Origin: Glebionis coronaria
Lineage: Eukaryota > Streptophyta > Magnoliopsida > Asterales > Asteraceae
NCBI GenBank assembly: GCA_025667525.1
Contig: CM046877.1
Location: 294,992,364 to 295,056,363, forward strand
Reading direction: 5' to 3'
DNA: 64,000 nt
Below, one piece after another: positions 38,870 to 51,560 of this stretch; position 1 is the first letter of the stretch; every line of letters starts with the position of its first letter. Both the position numbers and the translations under genes were made by a program. A model generated the notes under the pieces. The model saw only the letters and a program-made list of their open reading frames with translations, made no database searches and was not told the DNA's origin.

Positions 38870-39233
38870 GCTCTTAACTTTGCTTTCAAGGATTAGTTCT
38901 AGAGTATTTTCAACTTGAAGAAGGACAAATATGGTTACGGGAAGTGGTTTTCCTGAAACTTGTGTGCTGCTGGTGCTTCCTCGCTTCTCTTCTTCTAATC
39001 TTCAGATTACACTAGAACCCGTTTAGCTATTAAATTTGGGTCTGCAAAAAAGGGATGAGAGAGGCAGTTTAATGGTTTGGTTGACGCCTACAAGAAGACA
39101 GTTGCATCTGATGGTATTGTTAGGCATTATCGTAGTTTTTTCAACATCACATGTGTTGGTATCATTATGTATCGTGGTTTGTAGTTCGATTGTACGATTC
39201 ATTGAAACAAGTTCTCCTAGCGGCAAGTTGCAG
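38870..39233 (+). pseudogene. Mitochondrial ADP/ATP carrier fragment
   Basis: One frame, riddled with stops, reads ALNFAFKD, then [48 protein letters not shown] and [13 protein letters not shown]. This is the order of the second repeat of plant ADP/ATP carriers (SLC25 family, inner mitochondrial membrane). At least six stop codons lie in frame, and a small frameshift precedes the end. The similarity stops at CAG/GTAACT, which looks like a retained splice donor, so the piece came from genomic DNA rather than a processed transcript. The third repeat with the family's RRRMMM signature is absent. Confidence 0.9.
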
Positions 39234-40233
39234 GTAACTTTAATCTCATTTCAATCTATTATGAAGGTTTTTTTTTTTCTCTTAGAATGTAAAAACCTTT
39301 ACCTATTTATTCATAGTGAATTTTTATAACATCTTATCAAGAATGCTTACATGAAGTATCTGTCTTCGTACTACTTATTAAAACTGCATAATTGCCACTA
39401 CAGGGGATGTTTGGAAATTGTATGCGTTTTTATAATTTAGTAATCAAACTCCATCAAGTGTTAAGACAAATTCTTGAATGTTAAATGTTTTAATAAAATA
39501 TGTTCCATATGCACATCACCTATGTTTAGAAAGGTTTGTAAATGTTATCATGGGCCAAGCTATTCTCACTTGTTGAATTTGGTTGGTATCATGGCGAGAT
39601 ATCATTGTAGATGGAATGATGTAACATAAAACAACCATACACAAACTAATGACACATGAGTTACAAGTTAGCTAAACATTTTTGTATTTATCGAACATAA
39701 AAGAGACACAACCATTACAAGCTAACGGTTATGGAAGCCAACAATCCTCCGTTCTCACTCTTCATGGTACCCGCACAACGCAACGGTGGGTACTTAGTGA
39801 CTATTTTTTTGCAAAAAATGTTATATTTTTACCTATCAAGTTTGTATTCAAATTAAAATTAAAGTTGTAAAAAAAGTTAAATAAAATAAATTAAATTCAC
39901 TAAAAATGAAAAAAACAAAAAATTAATTAAAAAAAAATCAAAATTGATGTTAAATAAGGGCATAAAATTTTAGAAAATATGGTGAAATTAAATTATGAAA
40001 AAAATTTAAAAAAAAATAATTTTAAAATAAAAGCTTTTTTAAATAGTTTATACAAAAGGTGTTAGAAAAGTTTGTTAGAAAAAAGATAAATGAATGAGAT
40101 TAGTTTACAAAATATGATCTAATTGGTTAAAAATCTCTTTATTTTTATAGCATACAATAGAATAGATATAGATATGTTATTTTTTTATTAAAAAATAAAT
40201 GAGGCTTAATTTTTTAAGCTTTATATTTAAAAA
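39234..40233. other. AT-rich intergenic sequence, no gene recognised
   Basis: No coding similarity seen. The stretch 39850-40230 is especially A- and T-rich and gives the 9-bp target ATTTAAAAA of the following MITE. Confidence 0.5.
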
Positions 40234-40810
40234 GGGTAAATTGCATAAAAAGGTACTCATCTTTGGTCTAAATTCAATTAAAGGTACTCAACTTTTTTTT
40301 TCTCAATTTAAGGTATCGATCTTTTTTCTTGTTGCAATGTTGGGATGATTAACGAAATTAAAAATGACCGTTTGCTTTGTTATTGCACCGTTAGTCCTTT
40401 ATATTAACGACACTTTATAATAATCTCAAAATCCGTTTTTTTATAATTTTAGACTGTTATCTGCCTTTTTCGTCTGATTTTTATCGTTTCCGGTCAAAAA
40501 TGGTAAAAAACAAAAACGTTAAAAAACTGACGAGAAGTGTAAAAAATGGATGAAACTGGTAAAAATTATACGAAAAACGTAGAAAATGGTCGAAAACTAT
40601 AAAATAATCAATTTTGAGTTTATTAGAATGTGTCGCCCAATATAAAGGACTAACGATGCAATTATAAAGTAAACGGTCGTTTTTAATTTCGTTAATTATC
40701 CCAACATTGCAACAAGAAAAAAGATCGATACCTTAAATTGAGAAAAAAAAAGTTGAGTACCTTTAATTCAATTTAGACCAAATATGAATACCATTTTATG
40801 CTATTTACCC
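40234..40810. mobile_element. Mutator-type MITE with long inverted repeats
   Basis: 577 bases starting GGGTAAATTGCATAAAA; the right end is the inverted copy (reverse complement GGGTAAATAGCATAAAA). The inverted repeats run for about 170 bases with a few differences. The 9-bp direct repeat ATTTAAAAA flanks the element (40225-40233 and 40811-40819), the length typical of Mutator-like elements. No transposase is encoded. Confidence 0.92.
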
Positions 40811-41436
40811 ATTTAAAAAAAATGTAAATGTTTTATAAAGTAATATCTTCTTTTCTATTGAATGCCAATTCCCCATCTCTGGTAGCATAAATTGATATAA
40901 TAAAAGTGCTGATTAAACTGATGATGTATTTAACAAGCGAATACTTGAAACTAGTGTCACTAACTCACTAACATACTCTGACATTTTACAAAACATAAAA
41001 AAATAAAAAATAAATAAAAGTGATCAAGATTCTATTAACGTGCATATATTATACTGTAACAATGTTTTACACATAAAATGTATGCCTAAAAGCGCATCAT
41101 GTTACAAAAAGAAAAAAAAAAACATTCTGTAATCCATTGTTTTGGAATTCGGTTCGATCCGGTCGAATCAACCGGTTAAACCGGTTTCCACTAAAAAAAG
41201 GGTCAAATTAAATCAGGTTTTACATTTTTGAAACTGGTTAGATCTGTCGGGTTGGAGACCCGGGTCAACCAGGTTCTCGACACCCAACCAAATTTTTATT
41301 TTTTAGATTTTTTTATAAATAAAATATTTAATTATACGTATTGATAACAGTTTTTTAGACTATGCTATAGTTCATTTTACTCCACATTAACCAACAAATT
41401 TATTCATACTTCTTTTCTTTCTCCGCGAATATTATA
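40811..41436. other. AT-rich sequence with a GGTT-rich repeat fragment
   Basis: Around 41150-41280 the phrases GGTTCGATCCGGTCGAATC, AACCGGTTAAACCGGTT and GGTCAACCAGGTTC suggest a piece of a dispersed repeat. No ends could be set and no gene is seen. Confidence 0.35.
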
Positions 41437-41668
41437 CTCCATCCGTCCTAATTTACTTGTCCACTATTGATTTTTTATTCAATTTTGACCGTAAATTATT
41501 ATTTATATGTTGTATGATACTTGATGAAAATTATACTAATGAAAATAAATTTAAAATCAATCCATACATATATTTTGCGTTAAGTATTATATAATACACA
41601 GAGAATAATTTATGGTCAAAATTGAGTAAAAAAGTTAATAATAGACAAGAAAATTGGGACGGATGGAG
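41437..41668. mobile_element. Stowaway-type MITE (Tc1/mariner-like)
   Basis: 232 bases starting CTCCATCCGTCCTAATTTACT and ending in its inverted copy (AAATTGGGACGGATGGAG), flanked by TA on both sides (41435-41436 and 41669-41670). The terminal motif and TA target are the hallmarks of Stowaway elements. Confidence 0.92.
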
Positions 41669-42088
41669 TAACAATTATCCTCATCTCAAACAATTTATCT
41701 TCCATTCTGTACTTTCATGATTAAAGGATCTTTTTTTTTTTGATTTTGATTAAAGGATCTCACATGTAGGAAAGTTGCATATATTATACTTTCAGTTATG
41801 TTTTATGGTTATTTAATGTAGGTTCATCTCAATGAACCACGTCATTGAGGGTCCAAATTTTATATGGTACAACACTTTAGTATAGTGTGCGTATGAGTTC
41901 GCAAGTAAACAAAAACATAACGTCAAATAAAATATTTTATTACCTACGTTATACTACATATTTTTGTCAAAAGAAAAAACTCAATTTAAAATTAAAAAAG
42001 GAACACAATAATAAATACTCTACTAAATAGGAGAAAGACATCCATCATCATTCACTACTTAACAGTAAATACTAAATTTTTTAACTTA

Positions 42089-42260
42089 GAGCACAGGGTA
42101 TGGTGCTGAGCCGTCGTGCTGAGCCGTAGGAAAACACTAAGTTTTTTAAAGGGTGTGGTGTGTGGTGGGTAAATGATCCCACCACACCACAAACACGAAA
42201 ACGCCACATTTGAGGCTCCCTGGTTGGCTTGAGCCATGGGGAAAAAATTGGGCCCACTTT

Positions 42261-42296
<36 letters not shown>

Positions 42297-42495
42297 ATTT
42301 TTGCACGAAAACGTGAGACACGAAAACGCGAGACCGGGGTACGGTCTCGCGTTTTCGTGTCTCGCATTTTCGTGCGAAAACGCGCGCCGTCCCCTGGGCG
42401 CGAGACACGAAAACGCCACACGGGGTGTGGTTTCTCGCGTTTTCGTGTCGCGTTTTCGCACAACGCGAGGGAGTTTACTCCCGTACCCTGTGCTC
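42089..42495. mobile_element. PIF/Harbinger-type MITE with internal nested palindromes
   Basis: Inverted ends GAGCACAGGGTA(T/C)GG, flanked by the 3-bp direct repeat TTA (42086-42088 and 42496-42498), which fits PIF/Harbinger. Inside are a run of about 29 A (42266-42294) and a GC-rich block (42300-42475) made of repeated, inverted CGAGACACGAAAACGC phrases. No transposase is present. Confidence 0.82.
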
Positions 42496-42498
42496 TTA

Positions 42499-42918
42499 TT
42501 GTTAGCCTTAAAATGTGAGTGTCATTTACGGAATTATATTAGATTCATATAGGCAAAATATAGAGGGACTATTATTATTAAGTTGTCAAAGTCACTCCTT
42601 GTCGAGCGCATATATACCCCTCCATACTTCCATGGAGGTGTGAGGATTCCCATTTGTTTATTTTCATTGCTCTCTCTAAAATAAACACACTTCTTTCATC
42701 TTGCTACTTTCTCTCTTTAAAAATGTCTAAACATTTATTTTATCCTCCATGGCCTCCGGATCACATCTTTTAGCTTTGAATCTTATATGTTAACACTTAT
42801 TATTATGAAACCAAAGATATTATAATTAACAAAAAAACGTTAAAATATAACAACTTTTAAATTTATTGCAAATTAATTATATCAAATAAAAAAAAGTTTA
42901 ACGATAACCAGAAGTCAT
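42499..42918. other. Sequence upstream of a Helitron 3' end
   Basis: 420 bases without a coding frame. It may be the body of the Helitron that ends at 42948, but no TC-type 5' end could be assigned. Confidence 0.3.
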
Positions 42919-43514
<596 letters not shown>

Positions 43515-43714
43515 TGAGACTATATATATATGTTTGTTTTTTAACGTAAGCTAATCTTATTTTGTAGTCAACTGGCAGCATTTGTTTCTTGTTTCTTGTG
43601 CCTAAGATGATGGGCTTAAAAAGGAGAGTTGGGCCTGAATTCCACAATGCGATATAAAGTAAAACGTTTTTGTTAAAAGAAAGCTAAAAGGAAAATATTT
43701 GATATTTTAGGCAT

Positions 43715-44030
43715 TGGCCCATCGAATGGACTTTTTTTGTCCCATGTGAATATTTGGTTGTACAAATATCGGTTTGTGTTTTTTATTAATTTTGTTCAAA
43801 CAACATTTATCGATCTGTTATATTAGTTGGCAGACATATAGTTGTCTGTGTGATCAAACTGTTTTTGTTAAAAAAAATTAACCTAACGTTAGGCATTGGG
43901 TCACCAAACGGCCGGTTCAGTCCCAATTTAATCTTTGCACGTATAAAAATTAACGGGCGGGTTTTGGTTTGTATCATTTATACAACGTTTGCCGATCCGT
44001 CATATTGATTGACAGCAGAATATATAAAGG
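43715..44030 (+). repeat. Diverged tandem duplication, about 200 bp unit
   Basis: Two units begin TTAGGCATTGG(C/G)(C/T)CA and share, in order, a GTCCCA phrase, GGTTTG(T), CAAC(A/G)TTT..CGATC(T/C)GT and ATATT(A/G)(G/A)TTG(G/A)CAG. They are too diverged for a recent event. Confidence 0.5.
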
Positions 44031-44810
44031 CAGTGTGAAGGGTTGTTTGACCATACCAATTATCTGACATTATGAGTTTTTGAATCCCTTCTTGTTTTAC
44101 CATTGTCAGTGGCACCTCTTTAGTTATCATTTTTAGACGGAAATATGTTTCCCAACTGGAATTGCATTTCTAATGAAAAAATGTATTAATAATTTAAGTA
44201 ACAATTATATAACAGAATCTTTTAATAAGTACAATTTCATATGAATAATAACCACATATTATAGAAGTAAATGGACTCTAGACATTAAATAAATAATGTT
44301 ATATTCATTAGGTCTTACGGTACTAATTACATCCCAATCATAATAAATAGAACTTAAATTGCTTAAATCATATTTAAAACATTTCATTAAGGGACGTGTG
44401 TAGATGGTTACTATCCAAAGATTTTTTTAAGATTTTAAGCGAGAAACATATAGTTTATCTAAAAATGTGACCAATAAACAAAATAGATAACATACAGTTT
44501 ATCTAACCAGGTAGTGTGAGGATGATGCTTGGATTGACGACAGAAGTTAGAAGGTATTGTGACATATTCATACAGTTATATTTGTTTTTTTTTATCTAAC
44601 ACGCATATATACAGCCTGCAACACTACAACAACGCATCCAAACACTCCTACAAAACTCCTAAATAATTATCCAACTAAAAACTCATAATTACAATACAAT
44701 TTGGATGAGAAGCTTCCTCTGCCATCTACATGTTATCCACATAATTTTAAAAGTTTTGCACCATTAGCTGCAACTCTTTTGCTTCTCCGTGCAATCTATT
44801 ATTATCACTT
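44031..44810. other. AT-rich sequence, no gene recognised
   Basis: No coding similarity seen on either strand. The stretch next to 44811 may hold more of the degraded importin-alpha piece. Confidence 0.45.
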
Positions 44811-44913
44811 GACAAAAATTAGGACCGCTCCATGATCAATTGCGAACTTTTTGTCCTCAGAAGTTCCGGAAGCAATGTTCATGAGTGCACAAGCAGCTTC
44901 AAATATATCAACG
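44811..44913 (-). pseudogene. Importin-alpha (armadillo-repeat) fragment
   Basis: On the minus strand the sequence reads FEAACALM and then NIASGTSEDKKFAIDHGAV, followed by IFVK. Plant importin-alpha has FEAAWALTNIASGTSE and HGAVPIFVKLL at the junction of two armadillo repeats, so the match is specific. Only about 34 residues are recognisable; beyond IFVK the frame meets stops. Living importin-alpha carries nuclear-localisation-signal cargo into the nucleus. The W of ALTN is replaced by C. It lies 280 bases from the NFRKB-like piece on the same strand. Confidence 0.85.
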
Positions 44914-45196
44914 TTAAGCTAATGTGGATTTTAAAAATTCTATTACTCATTTGGAAAATGACTTAGATGGTTTTTCCTGATGCGGGGCCTGATGTATTAA
45001 CATGACCTTAACTACTAATAACTAATGCATTAAAACAACATTTTTCTTATTATTGGGAAAAAAAACAGTTTTGGTACACAAGAGTCTACAAAAACGTTAT
45101 CATTTATCTTCTGAAAATAACGCATTAAAAAGTGTACACTTGAAAAAAATAGAAGCTGTAGTAATTACGCAAATCAAATTTCTATTATTTTGAACA

Positions 45197-45735
45197 TTAC
45201 CCATGGTTGTATTCTGGGTAGGAAAGGAGCCTGATGCATATGACCTTTACACACATGTTACTTGGAACAACATCGATCTTCATATATTTTTCACCATCGG
45301 AACACTCTGGAAGCTCTTTCATATCAGGCACAAGAATTATGTCAGATCGATTCATTTGCGTCTTACCTCTTTGTAAATAATGTCCCCTCATCCTCAAAAT
45401 TAACTTCATCTCTTTCACGGTCACGGTGCAAAGAAACCCACTACTTCTCACCTCGATCAAATTGCAAGAAAGGATTGTGTGCATAATTTAAACAGTCTAC
45501 AGCTCCATCAACACTATCATTCAAATGTGCATCAGATACATTCTCGACTATGTACTGTGAGTCCGTAATCAAAGTACAAAAATCTACCCGCGTCCCAATA
45601 CTTACTGGTAATATTGCAGCTCCATCTTGGACGAAACAAAGAATTCTAACATCTGAAGGTCGACCCGACTTTAGCATAAAATGGTCATCCACTTCTGGAG
45701 TTGGCGTTCCAGGGCCTTTTATGAGCGACAGTTAA
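45197..45735 (-). pseudogene. NFRKB-like (INO80 chromatin-remodelling subunit) fragment
   Basis: On the minus strand a frame reads HFMLKSGRPSDVRILC, GTRVDFC, CTLITDSQYIVENVSD and NPFLQFDRGEK, then a TAG, then WVSLHRDRERDEVNFEDEGT. Plant homologues of the nuclear factor related to kappa-B-binding protein have RPPHVTILCLVRDAA, GTRADVCTLIRDSQYIVEDVSD and WVYLHREREEEDFEDDGTSS in this order, within a winged-helix domain. A stop and frame changes make it dead. A further stretch to 45197 (PDMKELPECSDGEKYMKIDV) may be its continuation. Introns, if any, are not obvious. Confidence 0.82.
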
Positions 45736-46999
45736 TTTCTTGACATCTAAAGCTGTATAGTGTGAGAGTTTTCTGAGTGTTTAAGTGAATCTTTCTTTTC
45801 AGTTAAGCTTAATTTCATTAACGTTATAGGGAGAGCAAGAACACTTCCAAAATGTTGAAGGGCTTGTTGAATGATTTTTAACCAATTAGTAAATACATTG
45901 AATCCTTACACATCAGCATGGTCCTTTGTATATTTGAGAAATAGTATACAATGTCTAGGAGTATAGTATACTGGCCGACTTGATCAAAAAACCGATGTTA
46001 CTATAAAAAGATTTAAAGTTGATCAGTCACCAGGCAGACACTTCAATTGCTGCATAAGCTGGTCCATTTGCTAATAGCACTACCATCGCTATGTTAGAGT
46101 AGAATACCTATAAAAGTCCCACTACAAATCTACCAATTTTTTTAAGTTCAAAATTTTTGAAGACGTTTGCTGTACTCCTCTTCTAGATCAGTACTTTCTA
46201 ACGTTCTTTTTATTTTCTTATAAAAGAACACCAAAACAACTTGGTACACAACTCTTTATGTCTTACTAATTGAAAGTTTAAATATTCCATTATGTTCAAT
46301 ATGGTTAATACTCCTAATTGTTTTAGTATGTTACTGTTAAGATATTAAACCTTTTTTTATCCCTTATGTTGCACCTGAACTTTTGCATACATTCATTTGT
46401 ATCCTCAAATCCTCAAAAAACCCTACACAATAAAATACCTTTTTGTTTAGTAATCATAGAACTGTAGTACATCCGGAGTCTAGACGTTTTACCTAGCTTA
46501 TGGTATTTGACAACCCAAGACAAAACAACGGTAAAAAAGTAGCAAGTTAGCCAAACAACGGTATAGTAGCGGATAATTAAACCACCGACTTAGCAAACAC
46601 GCTATAACCGAGTAGTAATTTTTTCCTCAAGCGTACGCACTGGTCGCGTGAACCCAAAAAGGTAATAACCGAATAGTAATTTTTATGTCACACTCTCAGA
46701 TTGGTTTCTGATTCTGCACATATATCAGAGGTTATCCTACCTAAGACTAATCCAACTGTAGGAATTAATAACCATTCGTTTACTAATCTGAATGAGCAAG
46801 TCAGTAAATTGGTTAACGTGTCCAAGTCAGCCGTACCATATAGTTCAGATAAACTTGACTCTAAGACCTCTAGAATAAAATAAAGAGGGGTTGAAAAGCG
46901 AACTCAGGAAGAGTACATCTCTTTTGTTACTCATATATAATAACTGAAAATAAATACTCCGTATGAGATAGGAAATATCAGACACACCAGAAAGAGCCT
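45736..46999. other. Mostly noncoding; one unrecognised 60-residue frame
   Basis: A plus-strand frame at 46701-46883 reads Ser/Asn/Lys-rich text (for example NEQVSKLVNVSKSAV) that I cannot identify; it may be another captured exon. The rest shows nothing. Confidence 0.3.
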
Positions 47000-47180
47000 T
47001 TGGCATACAACTACGCCACACTATGCCATCACTGCAATGAGCCATCAGAGACTGTTGATATGATAAATGAGGTGGAGGTCCTCGGTGATTATAAGAGCCC
47101 CAACTACCACCTTATTTGCCTCATATCAGGGCTTCGACTCACCCTTCCATATCCCCCACCACCTGCATTCATATAGATTA
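47000..47180 (-). pseudogene. Gly/Pro-rich coding-like fragment, possibly the virilizer C-terminus
   Basis: On the minus strand one frame gives GGGGYGRVSRSPDMRQI; after a stop and frame change comes GSYNHRGPPPHLSYQQSLM. The composition is that of a disordered, RNA-related protein tail. Virilizer homologues have Gly/Pro-rich C-termini, and a virilizer piece lies at 53440-54434 on the other strand, but the match here is from weak memory. Confidence 0.3.
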
Positions 47181-50000
47181 ATACTAATTAAAAACCACAC
47201 CAAAACATTTTCATTTCCATTGTTAATGATTTGGGTTCGCTAGACTCCCTGAATTTGTTTTATTTAAAAGGTAGTTAATACATTTGGCATTTTGAGAGAG
47301 ATGACTTACCTATTCGACATGTTTTCATCTGCTCCCCTCATAGATTATCTATCGCACGAGCATTGAAATAAGGATCAAATTCAAGTTATATCTTCTTCAG
47401 CGTTTCATAATCTCTCCTGCATAAATATACCTCAAATATTATTCCATACGTATTTCCATGTTTCTGTGACATGGTATATACATGCACAAATGTTCACTAT
47501 AAACGACATGTCGCAGTCCAAGCTTACGTTAATCAGGTAGCACTCTTATTATGCTGCCAAGAGGAATTTAATAGAAGTTACGATGTACATGTATGTGAGC
47601 CATGCTGCAAATGCATCTCCTGAAACCTACTGGAAATCTATCACATGCCAAAAAGCAATCACTAATCTTCTATACACTGGGTTGTTTCGATCTCATATAG
47701 CGTTCGCCAATTGCGTTCAACTGAGTGCTCAATGGCTAGTGATGAACTTTGCTCCATTCTTTGTTGTGGCGGGATATACAGTACTCCGTCTTTCTCTTTC
47801 AATGTTTGAACTATCACAAGTATAAAATTTAAGGCTCATTTAGTATTGATAAAACAAGGAAAACATTTACTATTAAGGTCCAACTGATAGATCTTCAAAT
47901 GCAAAATGTTTATATGATATTTCCACCGAAGTTTGACACCAGCTTGTTGATATTTGCAATAACGTTTATGTAGATGTATTACAGAATATTATATTGAACT
48001 TTTTTAATAGAAAATAAACATGGAATTTAAATTTAAAAAGTAGTTTGGCAAAGAAACTCAAACTATATACTTAATTCAGAACTGGAAGGCTTACATCAAG
48101 GCCATTTGAATTGGAAGTTTGTAGAGTACCTTTGCATTTGCATTGCCATATGTCAATCCTGAAGGGATAAGAAGCATAATTTTTGTAAGAGCAACAAATG
48201 GAAACAATCTCTTAGAAAGATCTGAAATTACAAGATTTGTAGTTGAGTGATTATCTGAAAACTGATGGTCAAGGTAATGCTTTTTTATATTTCTACACTG
48301 ATAGAAGCATACTACATTTCATTTTCTTTCAATTTCAATTTTTCTTGCAGAGGTATTCGAATAAGTCTTGGAAATTGTATCATACATGACCTTTTCCTCA
48401 CCGATAATATCCATGAATATGTGGATTCTTTGGCCTTTCAAGTTACAATGCATGTGAAAAGATGCCTTAAAACTTACCTAAAGTATACTTGATTATATAT
48501 TACATTATATTTATACACATGTTGAGAGAAATTTTGAACCTGGATCAAAACTAATGGTGAGTCGAGTAGGCCTTCAAATTCAGGAACATTGAAGTGGAAG
48601 ATTTGAGGGTAAAAAGGTACTTACCTTTAGAAGTTCCAACAGTGGGATTACTGCAGGTTCAGGTGTCAAAGGTTGTGGACCATTGTTGTACGCATGTTAA
48701 ATGTTATCCTCTATAATGTTTTAGTAATTTGGTATTAGTTAATTAGTTAGTTGATACTTAAATTATATACTATGTATTAGTTACAGAACGTGAGATATTA
48801 AGGACTCAAGATGTCCAGAGACACAATGAATAAATTTCAGGATTCAATAAATTAAGAATCAAAACCACGTGAGAAAAATAATTAAGATGGATATAACCTG
48901 CATCCATAGAACCCTCGTGATTTCCACACATGCATGAAAACGTCTTGTTTTGGAAGCAGTACATTCTTGAGAATAGGTAATCCATTTTTTGCAGCAAACT
49001 GTTGGCTTTTTTCACACTCTGCATATACAGGTCAAACGAATTATCAGAAAACAGTATGTGATCGATACATAGTAATGGTAATGCAAATATAAGATTCACC
49101 AAAATGTGGACATGACAAATGAGTTAACAAAATAAAACCACTTAAGATATCATTTGTATCTGATCATCGAAAAACAGTCAATGTACATTGGTCAGTGGCC
49201 TATTGAGCTTCCCTCCCGCCCCGTCGATATTCCTTTTGGTGGTGAAAGCGGTCTACATTATCAGCCACCATTTCCAAACCTCTATCTGATATAATTCTGA
49301 CTTGTGATAGCATCATCTCTCTCTTGTATGGCAATACGTAGATCATGAATGTCTACGTGCAAAACTAAGTCTCGAGTGGGCAAAACCACTAAAGCTCTAA
49401 GGCAATTGACAGAAAAAGTTGAAAGTGTCTGCACGATTGGCAATGCATAGGCTAAGGTGTCTGATTTTAATGAATAGTAAGATCCCGTTTTGACCCATTA
49501 CCCGACCTGCACATATTATCGCTTAGAATTGAAAAATATAAATAAACCACAAACACTCATTCAAGGAAAAGCTTAAATACATCTGAACACGACCAATTAC
49601 TTGACTTGATATCTACAGCAATGCTCAAAAGCAAAAAGTAAATCCAAATCACACTGTAACATCGTTCATGTTCGCTAAGAATCGCCAACAAACGTAAAAA
49701 TAACAATGCTTAAATTGTAACCAGAATTCGTTGCTCACCAATATCACAGACCTTGTATTCAGACACATCTGGTCACCATCTTGCTGCCATGCTTTTGGTG
49801 GATCCTAATAAGTTACTGCCTTTTAAAAAAATGACAAACAATAAGTCATCCTGTTTACCTAAATGAATACCCACCATAAGGATCAACCATATTATTTTAG
49901 TATTTTTTAAATAAAGGTTGCCAGATGAAATTCAGAAAACTTATGCATATCAAATTTAAAAAACATAGAAACCAAAGATGAGAAGGTTCTATACCAAATA
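47181..50000 (-). other. Scattered exon-like pieces, unrecognised, mainly minus strand
   Basis: Minus-strand pieces with plausible splice borders include 47340-47415 (reads DYETLKKI, stop, LEFDPYFNARAIDNL), 48890-49020 (reads FAAKNGLPILKNVLLPKQ and KSRGFYGC) and a short piece at about 48640-48685 (EPAVIPLLELL, next to a GTAAG donor). All are too short or too worn for me to name. They suggest that the fragment cluster continues through this stretch. Confidence 0.35.
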
Positions 50001-50294
50001 TTGGGGAGTGAAGATCCACTTTTCTTGGTGAGGGCTTGTGAATTTTATCGGATGACCCTTCTGAATCCTTTTAACAGCGATCAGCTGTTACATGCCGTGA
50101 TCACAAAGGCCCCCATGTCTAATCTTCTGCTACTGACCAATATTGTTGAGCAATATGTTACCTGTTTGAATTATTTGCAACCCGCGTTTGTTGATAAAAA
50201 CCTGCCAATAGTAACCCAATATTCAGAAGCTTTGAAGATGGAAGTGCAAGCAATCCCGACCCCCAATCATGAATCTGAACAAAGGGTAAGGTGA
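50001..50294 (+). other. Unrecognised 97-residue frame
   Basis: Reads SEDPLFLVRACEFYRMTLLN, a Leu-rich middle (NLLLLTNIVEQYVTCLNYL) and EALKMEVQAIPTP. The composition and amphipathic pattern look like a real helical protein, but I do not recognise it and no clear splice acceptor precedes it. Probably a further gene fragment. Confidence 0.35.
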
Positions 50295-50829
50295 GATAAA
50301 AACATAATCATTATTTGAGGTATTTGAGTATCCTACGAATCAGGCAGACGAAAATAGCAAACCATACCTCCTTTGTCATCAAGCCAACCTCATACCTGCA
50401 AAAAAAATAGAAATCATTATATCATATAAATTAGAGTGACTGGGTGATATGATAAACATATAAACTTTCAAAAAAACAAAAAAGATGATACCGAAAAAAA
50501 ACCCTACAAAAAACAAAGAACATTACTGTGGATGCTGATTCACAGATTTAGGGTTTTATAAAAGGGAATGATACGCGTGATTAATAAAGAGTATGGATAT
50601 TGATGAATATAAAAAAAGGATACGTGATTAACAAAAGTATAGATTGGGATAAATATATATACTAAGAAGTATATCTTCATATTTTCAAAAAAATAAAAAG
50701 ATACTACGTATCATGATTATTAAACAATTATCATTAATTTTTTATAAAAATAATTTAAAACTTACCATACTCAATAAAAAAACCGGATAATAAATATAGG
50801 GGTTTACCATCATTAAACAAAAACAATCC

Positions 50830-50898
50830 AATGGCTCAATTGGAAAACACCAAAACAAATAACCAAGAGGTCATGAGTTCAAATCATGCGTCCCCCTG
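50830..50898 (+). repeat. tRNA-derived SINE-like head
   Basis: A pol III A-box-like TGGCTCAATTGG (50832-50843) and a B-box-like AGTTCAAATC (50876-50885) lie 44 bases apart in a tRNA-like context (AACCAAGAGGTCATG before the B box). It does not fold into a normal tRNA, so a worn SINE or tRNA relic fits best. No clear 3' tail or target duplication was found. Confidence 0.4.
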
Positions 50899-51173
50899 TT
50901 TAGCAAAACACTTTTTAATAGTTTTCGGAAAATAAAAAAATTAAATCAAAACCGAAATTAATGAATTGGACCGGTCCAGACCTACAAAACGTGATTTTCA
51001 AAAAGCAAATTTCAAAAATGCGTTTCCAAAACGCGATTTTCAGAGAACTGCGATTTCAAACGAAAAATTCGTGGAATTTGGAGATTTTCTAGGGAATACT
51101 CAAATACTATTGGCTAAAAGATGTGACTGGGATATGACTGGGATCAAAACTGTGGTTTCAAATCATAATTATA

Positions 51174-51192
51174 CCTATATATAATATAGAGA
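51174..51192 (-). mobile_element. Helitron-type 5' end, minus strand
   Basis: Read on the minus strand, A/TCTCTATATTATATATAG repeats the 5' end of the short Helitron at 43514 and continues similarly (GGTATAATTAT against TATAATAT). Its partner 3' end must lie to the left. The one at 43099 is possible, which would make an 8.1 kb carrier of the importin-alpha and NFRKB-like pieces. Confidence 0.45.
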
Positions 51193-51409
51193 TATATATG
51201 GGCATTTTCAAATGAGAAAAGTGTTTTTTATGAAATGGTGAGATGTCATCCCATCCCTCCATTTATTCCTTCTTTTTTTCTAAATCTAACGGTCTTAATT
51301 AATTCCCAAATTACACTAATTATTTAAAGGCACTATATAATGAAAAAAAACACATAGTTCATAATTTCAACGTGAAAACATATCCAAATTCTCTCCACAC
51401 AACTTCATC

Positions 51410-51560
51410 TCCCATCAACCACCATCTTTCACCGGCGACCACCACCTTCAACGGCGACCACCACCTTCACCGGCTACCACCTCCCTTCACCGGCGACCAA
51501 CACCTTCAACGGCGACCACCACCTTCACCGGCGACCACCAACCACCCTTCAACCACCATA
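51410..51560 (+). repeat. CACCGGCGACCAC minisatellite
   Basis: About seven units of roughly 18 bases with the core CACCTTCACCGGCGACCACC and variants (AACGGCGACC). A frame through it gives His/Pro/Thr-rich text that is an artefact of the repeat. Confidence 0.85.

Noticed and set aside
47000..47180. A second virilizer piece stated as certain
   Set aside because: Only composition and weak recall support it, so it is listed at low confidence.
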